From the NCBI RefSeq assembly GCF_014596515.1, contig NZ_MSJQ01000277.1:1-63563 (forward strand): a stretch of DNA of 63,563 nt. Direction: 5' to 3'. Position 1 is the first letter of the stretch. Every line of letters starts with the position of its first letter. The DNA comes from Streptomyces sp. CBMA156. GTDB taxonomy: Bacteria; Actinomycetota; Actinomycetes; Streptomycetales; Streptomycetaceae. Positions 50,111-59,525 of the stretch are shown piece after piece. A model generated the notes under the pieces. The model was not told where the DNA came from. It ran no database searches and was given only the letters and a program-made list of their open reading frames with translations. A program made the position numbers and the translations under genes.

Positions 50111-51472
50111 GTGTCCACCTACCCCAAGCCGCCCGCCGCGGCGTCCGCCCACAGGCCCGTCCACAGGCCCGTCCACGGTTCGCCGTGCCCGCGCTGCGTC
50201 GCCCCCCTGACCGACGACCCGCGCTTCCTCGTCTGGTGCCCGGCCTGCGACTGGAACCTCGTGCCCGGCGAGAACGACGCCCCCGAGCCCACCCGGCGCG
50301 AGCGGGCCGCGGTCGCCCGCACCGACCGGCTCTACGAGGAACAGGCCGCCGGGGGCGACTCCCCCACCGCCCGCCGGGACTGGCTGCTGGCCTCCGCCGC
50401 GGCCGGGGTGGTCCACCTCGTCACCGTCGGCACCTTCGCCCTGGCGCTCTGGCTGCTGATCACCGGGACCGTCGTGCAGCGCTGTGTCGGTGCGGTGGTG
50501 CTGGTGATCGCGGTGACCCTGCGGCCGCGGCTCGGCCGGCTGCCGAAGGGCGCGGGCGTGCTCGACCGTGCCGGGGCGCCGGCCCTGTACGGGCTGGCCG
50601 ACCGGGTGGCCGCCGAGGTCGGCGCCCGCCCGGTGGACGTCATCCAGGTCACCGACGAGTTCAACGCCTCGTACGGGCTGGTCGGGCTGCGCCGCCGGTC
50701 GGTGCTGCGGCTCGGCCTGCCGCTCTGGGAGGTACTGGACGACCGGGAGCGGACAGCCCTGCTCGGCCACGAGTTCGGCCACCGGGTCAACGGCGACCGC
50801 CGGCGCTCGTTCTGGCTGTACAGCGCCGTCTCGGCGCTCTGGGCCTGGTACGACATGGCCCGCCCGGGCCACGACGGGCCGGTCGTGGGCCGGGACGAGG
50901 TCTCGATGCTGGTGCGGCTCGGCGCGGTGTTCGGCCGGCTGGTGCTGCGGGGCGTCGCCTGGGTGCTGTACCAGGGGCTGGTGCTGTTCGACCGGATCAC
51001 TTCCCGGGCCGGCCAGCAGGCCGAGTACCACTCGGACGTGCTCGCCGCCCGGGTGGCGGGCAGCGAGGCGGCCCGGGGCATGCTCGCGGCGCTGCTGCTG
51101 CCCGGCTCGGTGGACACCGCGATCCACCAGATCCGGGCCGAGGAGCGCGGACGGCCCCGGGTCGGCCGCGCCCGGAGCCGCCGGACCGAGGACGCGCCCG
51201 CGCCGCCCGCGCCGGACCTGCTCTGGGAACGGGTGCGTGAGCGCCTCGCCTCCGTCCCCGCCGACGAGCGGGAGCGCCTACTGCGGCTCAGTGCTCGTGA
51301 CCGGTCCGCCGTGGACGGCTCCCACCCGCCGACCCACCTGCGGATCGCCCTGGCCGCCCGCGTCGGGGACAGGGACGCCGCCGTCACCGTCACCCCCGCC
51401 GTGGGCGCCTCGATCGCCGCCGAGCTGGCGCCGCACCGCGCCCGGATCGCCGCCGAGCTGCTGGCCGGCTGA
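50111..51472 (+). CDS. M48 family membrane metallopeptidase with zinc-ribbon N-terminus
   Basis: A 453-residue protein. The N-terminus has a zinc-ribbon-like pair CPRC and CPACDW. Two hydrophobic segments lie near 95-135 (VVHLVTVGTFALALWLLITG, VGAVVLVIAVTL). The M48 catalytic motif is ALLGHEFGHRVNGDRRR near 217, with a downstream Glu in the AEYHSDVLAARV segment as third zinc ligand (E-x3-D). The C-terminal 90 residues include a helical PADERERLLRLSARDR part. M48 peptidases such as HtpX degrade membrane proteins. It follows the SPFH gene by about 190 bases on the same strand, but a separate promoter is likely. GTG 50111 lacks a strong ribosome binding site. Confidence 0.85.
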   Translation: MSTYPKPPAAASAHRPVHRPVHGSPCPRCVAPLTDDPRFLVWCPACDWNLVPGENDAPEPTRRERAAVARTDRLYEEQAAGGDSPTARRDWLLASAAAGVVHLVTVGTFALALWLLITGTVVQRCVGAVVLVIAVTLRPRLGRLPKGAGVLDRAGAPALYGLADRVAAEVGARPVDVIQVTDEFNASYGLVGLRRRSVLRLGLPLWEVLDDRERTALLGHEFGHRVNGDRRRSFWLYSAVSALWAWYDMARPGHDGPVVGRDEVSMLVRLGAVFGRLVLRGVAWVLYQGLVLFDRITSRAGQQAEYHSDVLAARVAGSEAARGMLAALLLPGSVDTAIHQIRAEERGRPRVGRARSRRTEDAPAPPAPDLLWERVRERLASVPADERERLLRLSARDRSAVDGSHPPTHLRIALAARVGDRDAAVTVTPAVGASIAAELAPHRARIAAELLAG

Positions 51473-51739
51473 CAAGGCGGGCCGACGACGCAGCGCCGTG
51501 CCACCGTGGTGCGGTTCGAGGGCCGCGACAGCGACGAGGTGGCCGCCAGCCCTCGCCGCCGCGCTCACCCTCAAAGGGCACCGGGTCCTGACCATCCACG
51601 CTGCCCGGCCCCGCATGCCGCTCGTCCGCAGCAGTCGGCCCCGCCCGGACCAGCCCGCACCTGAGGTCTCCACGGTCGAGCGCCGGCCACCGAAGGCGGG
51701 GCCTCGGCGGCGGTGGCCAGGATTTCGGTGGCGTGAGCG

Positions 51740-52680
51740 TCGAGCGCGTCGCCGCATTCCCACTGGGCGTACCAGGAGACCCTGAGCGACTGGATGGCAG
51801 GTGTGGTCATTCGTCTCCTCCGGGAAGTGAGCCCGTCCCGGCCTGGGTGGGCCGGGACGGCGGGGAACGGGTTGGTCAGCCGGCGGCGCATCCAGGCGCC
51901 CACCGCGTAGTCGTCCAGCTTGGCGGTGGCGGGGATGGCGAGGTGGCCGTGCCGGAGGTGGAACACCGCGGCGACCGCGTGCATCCGCTGCCACACGACC
52001 GCGCGCGGGTTGAACGCCCGCAGCTTGACGGTCTGGAGGATCAGCGCCGCGTGCCGGCGAGCGTTGATCTTGAGCCACTCGACCGGCGACTCGACCAGGG
52101 CCGGCTGCTGCTCGCCCTCGGCCGACTGGGCCGCGGTGGTGTGCGCGGTGCCCTGGGAGCGCTGGGCGCGCAGTTCGGTGATCCGGCCGACCACCCGGGC
52201 GCGTGCGCCGCGAGCGCCCGCAGGACGCGCCAGATCGTGCGGGAGGAGGAGGCTTCGATCTCGGTGTCGGCCTCTCTGCCGCCTGAATCTCGGCGAACGT
52301 GGCGTACGCAGTGGAGCGGTCGACCGGGGCCAGGGCCATCTCCCCGGCGGTGAAGCAGCTGCCCGTAACGCGGCGCGGCGCACGCCCGGTGACGGATAGC
52401 CGGCACGAGCCGGTATGCCGGGGACTGCGGGCCTGGTGCTCGGTGCGCGGGGCGGCGAACGCGCTGCGCTGGTCTCCGGCGAGGGCGGCGGTCCAGGCCT
52501 GGCGGGCGGAGGTGAGGGAGCGGGCGCGCGGGGAGTCGCCGAGGGCGGCCTGCTGCCCGCCCGCCCCTGCGGCGCGGCAAGCGGCCTCGCCGGTACGGGC
52601 CGTGGGCTCCTTCGCCCGCTCGGCGCCGGGCTCGGGAAGGTCGGCGGGTTCACCGAACGCGACGCCTCCGGCCGGCGCCG
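51740..52680 (-). pseudogene. Multiply frameshifted gene with helicase-associated-like segment
   Basis: Minus-strand pieces in three phases join into one protein-like string: QAWTAALAGDQRSAFAAP, then MALAPVDRSTAYATFAEIQA (from 52339), EIEASSSRTIWRVLRALAAH, then ARVVGRITELRAQRSQ, VEWLKINARRHAALILQTV and VFHLRHGHLAIPATAKLDDY. The HGHLAIPATAKLDDYAVGAWMRRR part resembles the helicase-associated repeat (HGHxxVP...LGxWxxxxR) seen in the terminal helicase at 0.9-3.3 kb. At least two frame changes lie near 52200-52280. No complete domain survives. I read it as a decayed gene of mobile or plasmid origin. Confidence 0.5.
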
Positions 52681-52683
52681 GCG

Positions 52684-53337
52684 TCAGTGACGCCTGTTCA
52701 GCAGCCCGCGTTCGAGGGCTACGACCACCGCGTGGGTGCGGTCCCTGACGTCGAGCTTGGCGAAGACCCGCAGCAGGTGGGTCTTCACCGTGGCCTCCGC
52801 GATGACCAGCCGCCGGCCGATCTCCGCGTTGGACAACCCGTCGGCGACCGCGCTCAGTACGTCCGCCTCCCGCGTGGTCAGAGCCACCGGAGCGGGCTGC
52901 CGCATGCGCGCGACCAGCCGCTCCGCGACCCTCGGGGCCAGGACGGTCTCGCCGCGGGACGCGGACCGGATGGCGTCGACGAGCTGGTCACGCGTGGTGT
53001 CCTTGAGCAGGTAGCCGATCGCACCGGCCTCGACCGCGCGCTCGATCTCCGCGTCGGTGTCGTACGTGGTGAGGATCAGTACCCGGGTCCCCGGGTGGCG
53101 GGCGACGATCTCGGCGGTGGCACTCGCCCCGTCGAGGACCGGCATCCGCAGATCGATCAGTGCCACATCGGGCTTCAGGAGTTCGACGAGTTCGACGGCC
53201 GCGCGGCCGTCGCCGCCCTCGCCGACGATGTCGATGGTGGGTTCCGAAGCCAGCAGGGCGACGACCCCGGCGCGCATGACCGTGTGGTCGTCGACCACGA
53301 TGATGCGCAGGCCTTCCGGTTCCGTTCGGGCTGTCAT
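52684..53337 (-). CDS. NarL/LuxR-type response regulator of the MMPL operon
   Basis: A 217-residue regulator: receiver IIVVDDHTVMRAGVVALL with the phosphoacceptor Asp in DVALIDLRMPVLDG, VLILTTYDTDAEI and YLLKDTTRDQLVDAI; LuxR helix-turn-helix ALTTREADVLSAVADGLSN and AEATVKTHLLRVFAKLDV. ATG 53337 lies four bases after the kinase stop. It ends the MMPL-kinase-regulator operon and probably controls the exporter in response to envelope stress or a lipid-like compound, by analogy with similar actinobacterial clusters. Confidence 0.93.
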   Translation of the reverse strand: MTARTEPEGLRIIVVDDHTVMRAGVVALLASEPTIDIVGEGGDGRAAVELVELLKPDVALIDLRMPVLDGASATAEIVARHPGTRVLILTTYDTDAEIERAVEAGAIGYLLKDTTRDQLVDAIRSASRGETVLAPRVAERLVARMRQPAPVALTTREADVLSAVADGLSNAEIGRRLVIAEATVKTHLLRVFAKLDVRDRTHAVVVALERGLLNRRH

Positions 53338-53341
53338 GTCG

Positions 53342-54529
53342 TCACACCTGACTGTTCGTGGGAATCACGGCGAGAACGCGGGTGCCGTCGCCGGGGGAAC
53401 TGGTGACGGTGAGTTCGCCGCCGAGTTCGGCGAGGCGGTTGCGCATGCCGTTGAGCCCGAAGCCGGCGGAGTCCTCGACCACGAAGCCCCTGCCGTCGTC
53501 GGTTATCTCCAGTTCGACGCCGTACGCGGACGCGGTGAGGACGATCTCCACCGCGGAGGCGGCCGCGTGCTTGCGGACGTTGGCCAGGGACTCCTGGGTG
53601 CAGCGCAGGAGCGCGATCCGGGTCGGCTGGTCGCACTCGACGTCCGGCAGGTCCGCGGTGACGGTGAGCCCCGTGTCCTCGGTGAACCGGTCCAGGGTCC
53701 GGCGCAGGGCCCCCGCGACCGAGCCGAGGGCGGGACCGCTCTGCGGGGCGGAGCCGACGAGTACCCGCGCCTCGGCGAAGTTCTCGCGTGCGGTGTTCTC
53801 GATCGAGAGCAGTTGCCGGGCGCTCCTTCCCGGGTCCGTGTCGAGGCCGGAACGGGCCGCCTCCGCCAGCACGATGATGGAGGCGAAGCCCTGGGCGAGG
53901 GTGTCGTGGATCTCCCGTGCGAGCCGCTCGCGCTCCTCCGTGGCCCCCCGGCGCTTGTGCGCCTCGGCCAGGCTCCGTTGGGCGCTCTCCAACTCGCAGG
54001 CCAGGCGGCGGGCGCGCTCGTCGCTCTGCTCGACGATTCGGACCACCCCCAGTCCGAGCAGCACGCTCACCGTGTAGCCGATGAGGGTGAAGACGATGTT
54101 GCCGGTGGAGAAGTCCTCCACGTGCCGGCTCTGATGGCGGATGATGCCGGCGACGGTGGCCGCGGCGGCGGCGCCGCTGAACGCGATCGAGTACCGCGGG
54201 CTCCTGGCGAAGAGCCAGAACTGCGGGAGCGAGACGATGAACAGCGCCGCTCCGTCGCCACGCAGGAGGGACAGCGCGCCCAGACCGAGCACGAGCAGGC
54301 CCAGGAAGATGTGGGGGCGCAGCACGGGATTGCGAGGGAAGGCCGCCACGGTCGCGTAGCCGAGGGCGATCACGGCCGCCAGCGCGAACGACCAGTACTT
54401 CGTCGTCCCGTCGTCGTTCAGCGCGGAGACGACCGGGGGGCACACGCCCAGGATCACCCAGGCAGCTGCGTACCACCGGCGGAGGATCCGTATGCGGAAC
54501 CGGTCGCCCGGCTGCGGCCGTTGAATCAT
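53342..54529 (-). CDS. NarL-type sensor histidine kinase of the MMPL operon
   Basis: A 395-residue kinase with about six membrane segments (WYAAAWVILGVCPPVVSAL, YWSFALAAVIALGYATVAAF, FLGLLVLGLGALSLL, IVFTLIGYTVSVLLGLGVV). A linker coiled coil (RRLACELESAQRSLAEAHKR) leads to the HisKA_3 helix ERLAREIHDTLAQGFASII and an ATPase domain with RCTQESLANVRKHAAAS and GFGLNGMRNRLAELGG. ATG 54529 lies five bases after the MMPL stop; the frame is open to 54610 but that part overlaps the MMPL gene. Confidence 0.93.
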   Translation of the reverse strand: MIQRPQPGDRFRIRILRRWYAAAWVILGVCPPVVSALNDDGTTKYWSFALAAVIALGYATVAAFPRNPVLRPHIFLGLLVLGLGALSLLRGDGAALFIVSLPQFWLFARSPRYSIAFSGAAAAATVAGIIRHQSRHVEDFSTGNIVFTLIGYTVSVLLGLGVVRIVEQSDERARRLACELESAQRSLAEAHKRRGATEERERLAREIHDTLAQGFASIIVLAEAARSGLDTDPGRSARQLLSIENTARENFAEARVLVGSAPQSGPALGSVAGALRRTLDRFTEDTGLTVTADLPDVECDQPTRIALLRCTQESLANVRKHAAASAVEIVLTASAYGVELEITDDGRGFVVEDSAGFGLNGMRNRLAELGGELTVTSSPGDGTRVLAVIPTNSQV

Positions 54530-54534
54530 GATCG

Positions 54535-56733
54535 TCAGCCTACGTTCTGCGGCAGTCCGTCCGCGGGGACGGCGGCATGGGCCCGCCGCGCCGGACGCAG
54601 CGGCCACCACGCCCGCTCACCGAGGAGGATCAGGAGCGAGGGCAGGACCATGAGCCGGATGACGACGGCGTCCAGCAGGACGGCCACCGCCAGGCAGAAG
54701 CCCATCTGCTTCATCTCGGTGAGGTGCAGGGCGACGAAGGCACCGAACACCGTCACCATCACGATCGCCGCGCTGGTCACCACCTTGGCCGACCGGCTGA
54801 TGCCGTCCAGTACCGCCGCGCGGGCCGGCATGCCGTTGCGCATGGCCTCCTGTATCCGGCTGACCACGAAGACCTGGTAGTCCATCGACAGGCCGAAGAG
54901 GATCACGAAGAGGAACAGCGGTACCCGGGACGCGATGGCACCGAGGGAGTGGAAGGCCAGGAGGTCCTCTGCCCATGTCCCCTGGAAGAACGCGACCAGC
55001 AGGCCGAGCGAGGCCCCGGCGGACAGCAGGTTGAGTGCCACGCCGATCAGGCCGATGACGACCGAGCGGAACGCCCACACGGTCATCGCGAAGGTCGCCA
55101 GCAGCAGGAACCCGATGACCAGCGGCAGCTTGCCGTTCTCGTGGTCCACGTAGTCGCGGCCCCGGGCCACGTCACCGCTCACCCCCGTCTCCACGCCGGA
55201 CAGCCTGCCGACCGTGGCGGGCAGGTAGTCGTCACGGATGTGGTCGAGGGACTGGATCGCCTGGGCGGAGGGCGCGGGGAACGGGACGGCCAGCTCCAGC
55301 ACGCTGACCCGGCCGTCGGCCGACGTGCGCACCGTGGGCTCGGTGTCCCCGGCGAACAGCGGGTCGGCCCGCGTCCGTCGGCCGAGGTCCGCCAGGGCAT
55401 GCCGCACCTGGGCGGCCCGGTCCGGAGTGGAGCGGGCGACGACCGCGTGCTTGACCAGGAGTTCCGGGAAGGCCGTGGTCAGCCGGTCGTGGACCTGCAT
55501 GGCCGGGATGTCGCGGGAGAAGGTGTCCTTGCCCGGGTCGACGAGCTTCAGGCCGAGCGCGGGCGCCGCCAGGGCGAGCATGATCAGCGTTGATGCGCAC
55601 AGTGTGAGGGCGGGGTGCTTGTGCGCGGGTCGCAGCAGGGCGCCGAACACCCGGCCCGTCTCGGCTGCCGCACGCTCGGTACGGACCGGCTTGCCGCGGG
55701 CCGCGCGGCGGGCCGTACGGAGTTCGGTCCGGTGGCCGATCTTCACCAGGAGTGCGGGAAGTACGGTCAGGGAGCTGACCACGGCAACCGCCACGACCAG
55801 GATCGTGCCCGTCGCGAGCGAGGAGAAGATGACGTCCGTGGCCAGGTACAGGGTCGCGGTGGAGACGATCACGGCGAGACCGGAGACCACGATGGCCCGG
55901 CCGGCGGTCGCCGCCGCCAGCTCCACCAGGGCCTCGGAACCGAGCCGCCCCCCGGCGCGGGCCCGTTCCTCGCGTTCGCGCTTGAGGTAGAAGAGCGTGT
56001 AGTCGACGCCCACGGCCAGGCCGATGAGCAGGATCATGTTGGTCCCGACACCGGGGTCGGGCAGGACATGGGACGCGATCATGGACAGCCCCAGGGCGGC
56101 GGCGATCGAGGAGAGCGCGAGCAGCAGCGGCACACCGGCCATGACCACCGATCCGAAGACGATCAGCAGTGTGATGAGCGTGACCGGCAGGGTGATGCGC
56201 TCGGAGAGCGCGAGGTCCTTCCCTCGCTGGTCGTTGACGCCCTTGCTGATCGATGGGGAGCCGGTCTCCTCCACGATCAGGTCCGGGTGGCCGTCGCGAA
56301 CCTTCGCCGTCTGCGCGAGGAGCGGGATGACGTTCTTCTTGCCGTCCAGCTCGGGGCCGTTCAGGACCACCGGGACCCTGACGACCTGGCCGTCCCTGGA
56401 GCGGACCGGCGCCGCCACGCTGTCCACCTCGGGAAGCTTCCGCATCCGCTCGGTGAGTTCCTGCGCCGCCGAGGCGGCGGCGGCCGTGTCCAGCGGCCCG
56501 GACCTGGCGTGGATGATGATCTGCTCGGTCGGCCGCTGCTGCATGCCGCCCGCGGTCGCGATCGCCTCGGCCCGCCCCGCCTCACCGACCCGGTAGTCCT
56601 CGGTCGTGGCTTCGTGGGAGCCGACCGTGACGCCGGCAGCGAGGCACAGGATGACGAACGCGAACCAGCCGGCGATCGCGCGCCACGCGTGCCGGGCGCT
56701 CCATCGGGCCATCCGCACAGGGAGTTGACTCAT
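54535..56733 (-). CDS. MMPL-family transporter
   Basis: A 732-residue RND-type exporter with twelve membrane helices in two halves. It starts MSQLPVRMARWSARHAWRAI at ATG 56733; the open frame to 57015 covers a non-coding part. Recognisable blocks are LTLLIVFGSVVMAGVPLLL, NMILLIGLAVGVDYTLFYLK (proton-relay Asp-Tyr) and, in the second half, LFLFVILFGLSMDYQVFVVS. The first large extracellular loop contains the porter-like part. MMPL proteins export lipids, siderophores or drugs. It is first in an operon with a kinase and a response regulator. Confidence 0.92.
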   Translation of the reverse strand: MSQLPVRMARWSARHAWRAIAGWFAFVILCLAAGVTVGSHEATTEDYRVGEAGRAEAIATAGGMQQRPTEQIIIHARSGPLDTAAAASAAQELTERMRKLPEVDSVAAPVRSRDGQVVRVPVVLNGPELDGKKNVIPLLAQTAKVRDGHPDLIVEETGSPSISKGVNDQRGKDLALSERITLPVTLITLLIVFGSVVMAGVPLLLALSSIAAALGLSMIASHVLPDPGVGTNMILLIGLAVGVDYTLFYLKREREERARAGGRLGSEALVELAAATAGRAIVVSGLAVIVSTATLYLATDVIFSSLATGTILVVAVAVVSSLTVLPALLVKIGHRTELRTARRAARGKPVRTERAAAETGRVFGALLRPAHKHPALTLCASTLIMLALAAPALGLKLVDPGKDTFSRDIPAMQVHDRLTTAFPELLVKHAVVARSTPDRAAQVRHALADLGRRTRADPLFAGDTEPTVRTSADGRVSVLELAVPFPAPSAQAIQSLDHIRDDYLPATVGRLSGVETGVSGDVARGRDYVDHENGKLPLVIGFLLLATFAMTVWAFRSVVIGLIGVALNLLSAGASLGLLVAFFQGTWAEDLLAFHSLGAIASRVPLFLFVILFGLSMDYQVFVVSRIQEAMRNGMPARAAVLDGISRSAKVVTSAAIVMVTVFGAFVALHLTEMKQMGFCLAVAVLLDAVVIRLMVLPSLLILLGERAWWPLRPARRAHAAVPADGLPQNVG

Positions 56734-56882
56734 ACCCGAGATCCTGGTCGGCCGGGGGCGGAGCCCGACACGCCCGGCCGGTTGAACCTTGGGTCCACCG
56801 TTCGGTGGACAGCGGGGAGCGGGGAGCGGCGCAGCGGCGCAGCGGCGACGGCCCGCCGGGGGCGGTACGGCAGGACGTTCCG

Positions 56883-57659
56883 TCAGCGGTGCGGGATCGG
56901 TACGCCCGCGGCCCGGAGCTTGGCCTCGGTGAGCGCGGTCAGCCGGGCCGCGACCGGCGCCTGGTCCCCGCGGTGGTTGTTGATCAGCCTGTACTGGGCG
57001 GAAGCCCTGGACCATGCCCGCAGGCCGGCGCGGTCTCCCTGCAACGCGGGGTTGGCGAGGTAGCGCTCGGCCATGGCGGTCGCGAGTTCTTCGATTCTCG
57101 GGTCGTCCGGCTCCCAGTTCTCCGCCTCCCGGCCGCGCTTGATCAGGTCGACGTGCTCGGGGTCGTCCAGTCCGTGTTCGAGTCGGGTCAGGAAGCCGTC
57201 GAAGCCCTCCGGAACCAGCGCCCTGGCCAGCACCAGTGCCTCGCGTTGTGCGGCCACGTAGTCGGGGCTGAAGCCGAGGCCGGGCATCCGGTCCAGGATC
57301 GCGCAGGCACGGTCGGGCAACAGGGCCCGGTCGCCGTCGGCGAGCCGGTGCAGTGTGTCGCGGCGGGCGATCAACTCGTCGATGCGCCAGGTGAGTTGCC
57401 GCCCGACGTCGGCGAGAGCGGCGCCGAACTGCTCGACGCCGGCGCCGAGCATGGGGCCGACCTCGGCCAGCGGCACACCCGCGGCAGCCAGCGTCCGTAC
57501 CTGCACCAGCCGCAACAACTCGCCGGACCCGTACCGCCGGTAGCCGGAGCTGTCACGTTCCGGCTCCGCGACCAGGCCGAGCTTGTGATAGTGCCGCACC
57601 GTCTTCACCGTGACGCCGACGAACGCCGCCGCCTGCCCGATCGTGACCCCGTTCCTCAT
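56883..57659 (-). CDS. MerR-family regulator with C-terminal effector domain
   Basis: A 258-residue regulator. The helix-turn-helix part is TIGQAAAFVGVTVKTVRHYH, KLGLVAEPERDSSGYRRYG and LLRLVQVRTLAAAGVPLAEV, followed by a coiled-coil helix. The C-terminal 120 residues (GFDGFLTRLEHGLDDPEHVD, ELATAMAERYLANPAL) are helical and resemble the ligand part found in some MerR regulators of Streptomyces. Its ATG 57659 overlaps the stop of the serine hydrolase gene (ATGA), so the two are coupled. The effector is unknown. It probably controls its own operon. Confidence 0.9.
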   Translation of the reverse strand: MRNGVTIGQAAAFVGVTVKTVRHYHKLGLVAEPERDSSGYRRYGSGELLRLVQVRTLAAAGVPLAEVGPMLGAGVEQFGAALADVGRQLTWRIDELIARRDTLHRLADGDRALLPDRACAILDRMPGLGFSPDYVAAQREALVLARALVPEGFDGFLTRLEHGLDDPEHVDLIKRGREAENWEPDDPRIEELATAMAERYLANPALQGDRAGLRAWSRASAQYRLINNHRGDQAPVAARLTALTEAKLRAAGVPIPHR

Positions 57660-58753
57660 CCGCCCAGCCTGCCGCAGAACACCTCGTCGAGGAAGCGCTG
57701 CTGGGCACTCCGGAAGGCCGGTGCCACGGCCATGTCGGCGTCGTCCACCCAGGTCAGCCCGGCGGTCAGTGTCCTGCCACCGTCGGCCGTGCCGTACATC
57801 AGCGCCGCCGAGCCCATGACGGCGCCGTGGTGGTGGAAGACGGTGCCGCCGTCCGTCTCCTGTGCGAACACCCCCAGGCCGTAGCCGGCCGTCGGCTCCG
57901 GTGTGCGCATCTCGGCCAGCAGGGCGGCCGGCAGGAGCTTGCCTCCCATCAGTGCGGAGAAGTAGGTGTGGAGATCCTTGGTGGTCGAGATCATGTCGCC
58001 GCCGGCCCCCACCCAGGACGGGTTCTGGCGGGTGACGTCGACGGTCCGCTGCTGCCCGGCGTCCTCGTAGCGGTAGTAGCCGTGGTTGTGCGGCTCGGGG
58101 ATCTCCGGCGAGGTGCCCGGCGCCACGGTGCCGGTCATCTCCAGCGGCCCGAGGACCAGCCGCCGCAACTCCTCGGCGAACGAACGACCGGTGACCTTCT
58201 CGACCACCAGCCGGGCCAGCACGTAGTTGGTGTTCGCGTAGCTCCAGCCCGCACCCGGCGCGAACCGCGCCGGCCTGGACAACGACAGCCGCACCAGCTC
58301 TTCGGGCCGGTAGGTCCTGAAGCGGGCGTCCACCCACTCCTTGCCCCGCCAGGGCACCCCCGGCACGATCGTCCCGTCCTCGTAGAGCTCGCCGGTGTGG
58401 TTGAAGATCCCGCTGGTGTGCTGCAGCAGCATCCGCACCGTGATCCGCCGGTCCGGCCCGAACTCCGGCAGGTAGTCGGCGACCGGGGCGTCCAGCCCGA
58501 TCCTGCCCTCGGCCACCAGCATGAGCACCGAGGTGGCGACGAAGTTCTTGGTGGTGCTGCCGATGCGGAAGTGACCGTCGGTCAGCGGCCTGGTGCTCCC
58601 GCCCAGCTCGCGCGCGCCGGCGCTGCCGACCCACTCGCCCCGCTCGTCGTTCACCCGTAGCTGGATTCCGGTGAAACCGGCCTCGACCAGCTCCTCGATC
58701 GCCTTCCGCAGCTCCGGACGGTCCTGCTCCTGGCCGGAAACAGCAGTGTGCAT
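57656..58753 (-). CDS. Serine hydrolase, class C beta-lactamase/DD-peptidase fold
   Basis: A 365-residue protein without a signal peptide. Motifs are S-x-x-K in FRIGSTTKNFVATSVLM, Y-x-N in GWSYANTNYVLARLVVE and HHHGAVMGSAAL in place of the usual H-x-G box. It also has LLQHTSGIFNHTGELYEDG and GDMISTTKDLHTYF. GAAGGAG nine bases before ATG 58753 supports this start; the frame is open to 58855. It differs from the secreted paralogue at 33783-34988 by lacking an export signal, so an intracellular esterase or peptidase is likely. It is coupled to a MerR regulator. Confidence 0.88.
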   Translation of the reverse strand: MHTAVSGQEQDRPELRKAIEELVEAGFTGIQLRVNDERGEWVGSAGARELGGSTRPLTDGHFRIGSTTKNFVATSVLMLVAEGRIGLDAPVADYLPEFGPDRRITVRMLLQHTSGIFNHTGELYEDGTIVPGVPWRGKEWVDARFRTYRPEELVRLSLSRPARFAPGAGWSYANTNYVLARLVVEKVTGRSFAEELRRLVLGPLEMTGTVAPGTSPEIPEPHNHGYYRYEDAGQQRTVDVTRQNPSWVGAGGDMISTTKDLHTYFSALMGGKLLPAALLAEMRTPEPTAGYGLGVFAQETDGGTVFHHHGAVMGSAALMYGTADGGRTLTAGLTWVDDADMAVAPAFRSAQQRFLDEVFCGRLGG

Positions 58754-58997
58754 GGTGGCTCGCTCCTTCGTGTCGCCGTGTCGGTCCCGGCGTCCTGCCG
58801 GTGTGCTGAGCCTCCACCCTGACCCAGGGTCAACCTCAACTGTGGCCTGGACCACAGCGGAAGCCTGCCGCGGCGGATAACGCTTGCGTCACGACCGGAG
58901 ATCGCGTGCAGCAGTCGCGAGTCGGGCTCCGTCTGGTTGGGCGGGGGAGCCAAGGGGGCTTCGGGAGAGGCGAAGATGCTCAAGGGACACGAGCCGG

Positions 58998-59525
58998 GTG
59001 ACCATGCGGACCGCTGACGTCCCCGCCTTCACGGCATTCGTGCACGCGCGGTCGCCGGCCCTCTTCAGGACCGCGCTACTGCTCACCGGCGAGCGTCATG
59101 TGGCCGACGATCTGGTGCAGTCCACGCTGGAGCAGGTCTGTCGGCACTGGCGCCGGATTCGCTCGGCCGACGCACCGGAGGCCTATGCGCGCCGGATCCT
59201 GGTGAACCTCGTCAACGACCGCTGGCGCAAGCTGCGCGGGCGTGTGGAAGTGCCTCTGGACGACGGAATCGGGGACGGGTACGTCGATCCGTACAAGGGG
59301 CTCGTGGTCCGCGACGAGTTGATGCGCGAGCTGCAGTGCCTGCCGGTCGGCATGCGCACCGTCCTGGTGCTGCGGTACTTCGAAGACCTCGACGACGCGG
59401 AGATCGGCCACTTGATGAACATCTCGGCCGGCTCGGTCCGGTCCCAGGCGGCCCGGGGCCTGTCGAAACTCCGGTCGGCCGTCGATGCACGGGCACTGCC
59501 CACACCGTCGGGAGGGGTGGCGTGA
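58998..59525 (+). CDS. SigE-family ECF sigma factor
   Basis: A 175-residue RNA polymerase sigma factor. Region 2 reads FTAFVHARSPALFRTALLL, ADDLVQSTLEQVCRHWRRI and YARRILVNLVNDRWRK; region 4 reads LPVGMRTVLVLRYFEDLDDA and EIGHLMNISAGSVRSQAARG. The VRSQAARGLSKLR end is typical of the SigE/Sig-70-like ECF group of actinobacteria. I chose GTG 58998, with AAGGGA upstream; ATG 59004 is also in frame. It overlaps the following gene by four bases (GTGA). Confidence 0.9.
   Translation: MTMRTADVPAFTAFVHARSPALFRTALLLTGERHVADDLVQSTLEQVCRHWRRIRSADAPEAYARRILVNLVNDRWRKLRGRVEVPLDDGIGDGYVDPYKGLVVRDELMRELQCLPVGMRTVLVLRYFEDLDDAEIGHLMNISAGSVRSQAARGLSKLRSAVDARALPTPSGGVA

Noticed and set aside
48349..50118. Long minus-strand frame opposite the SPFH gene
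   Set aside because: No start with a ribosome binding site and no recognisable domain; the plus frame has clear SPFH features.
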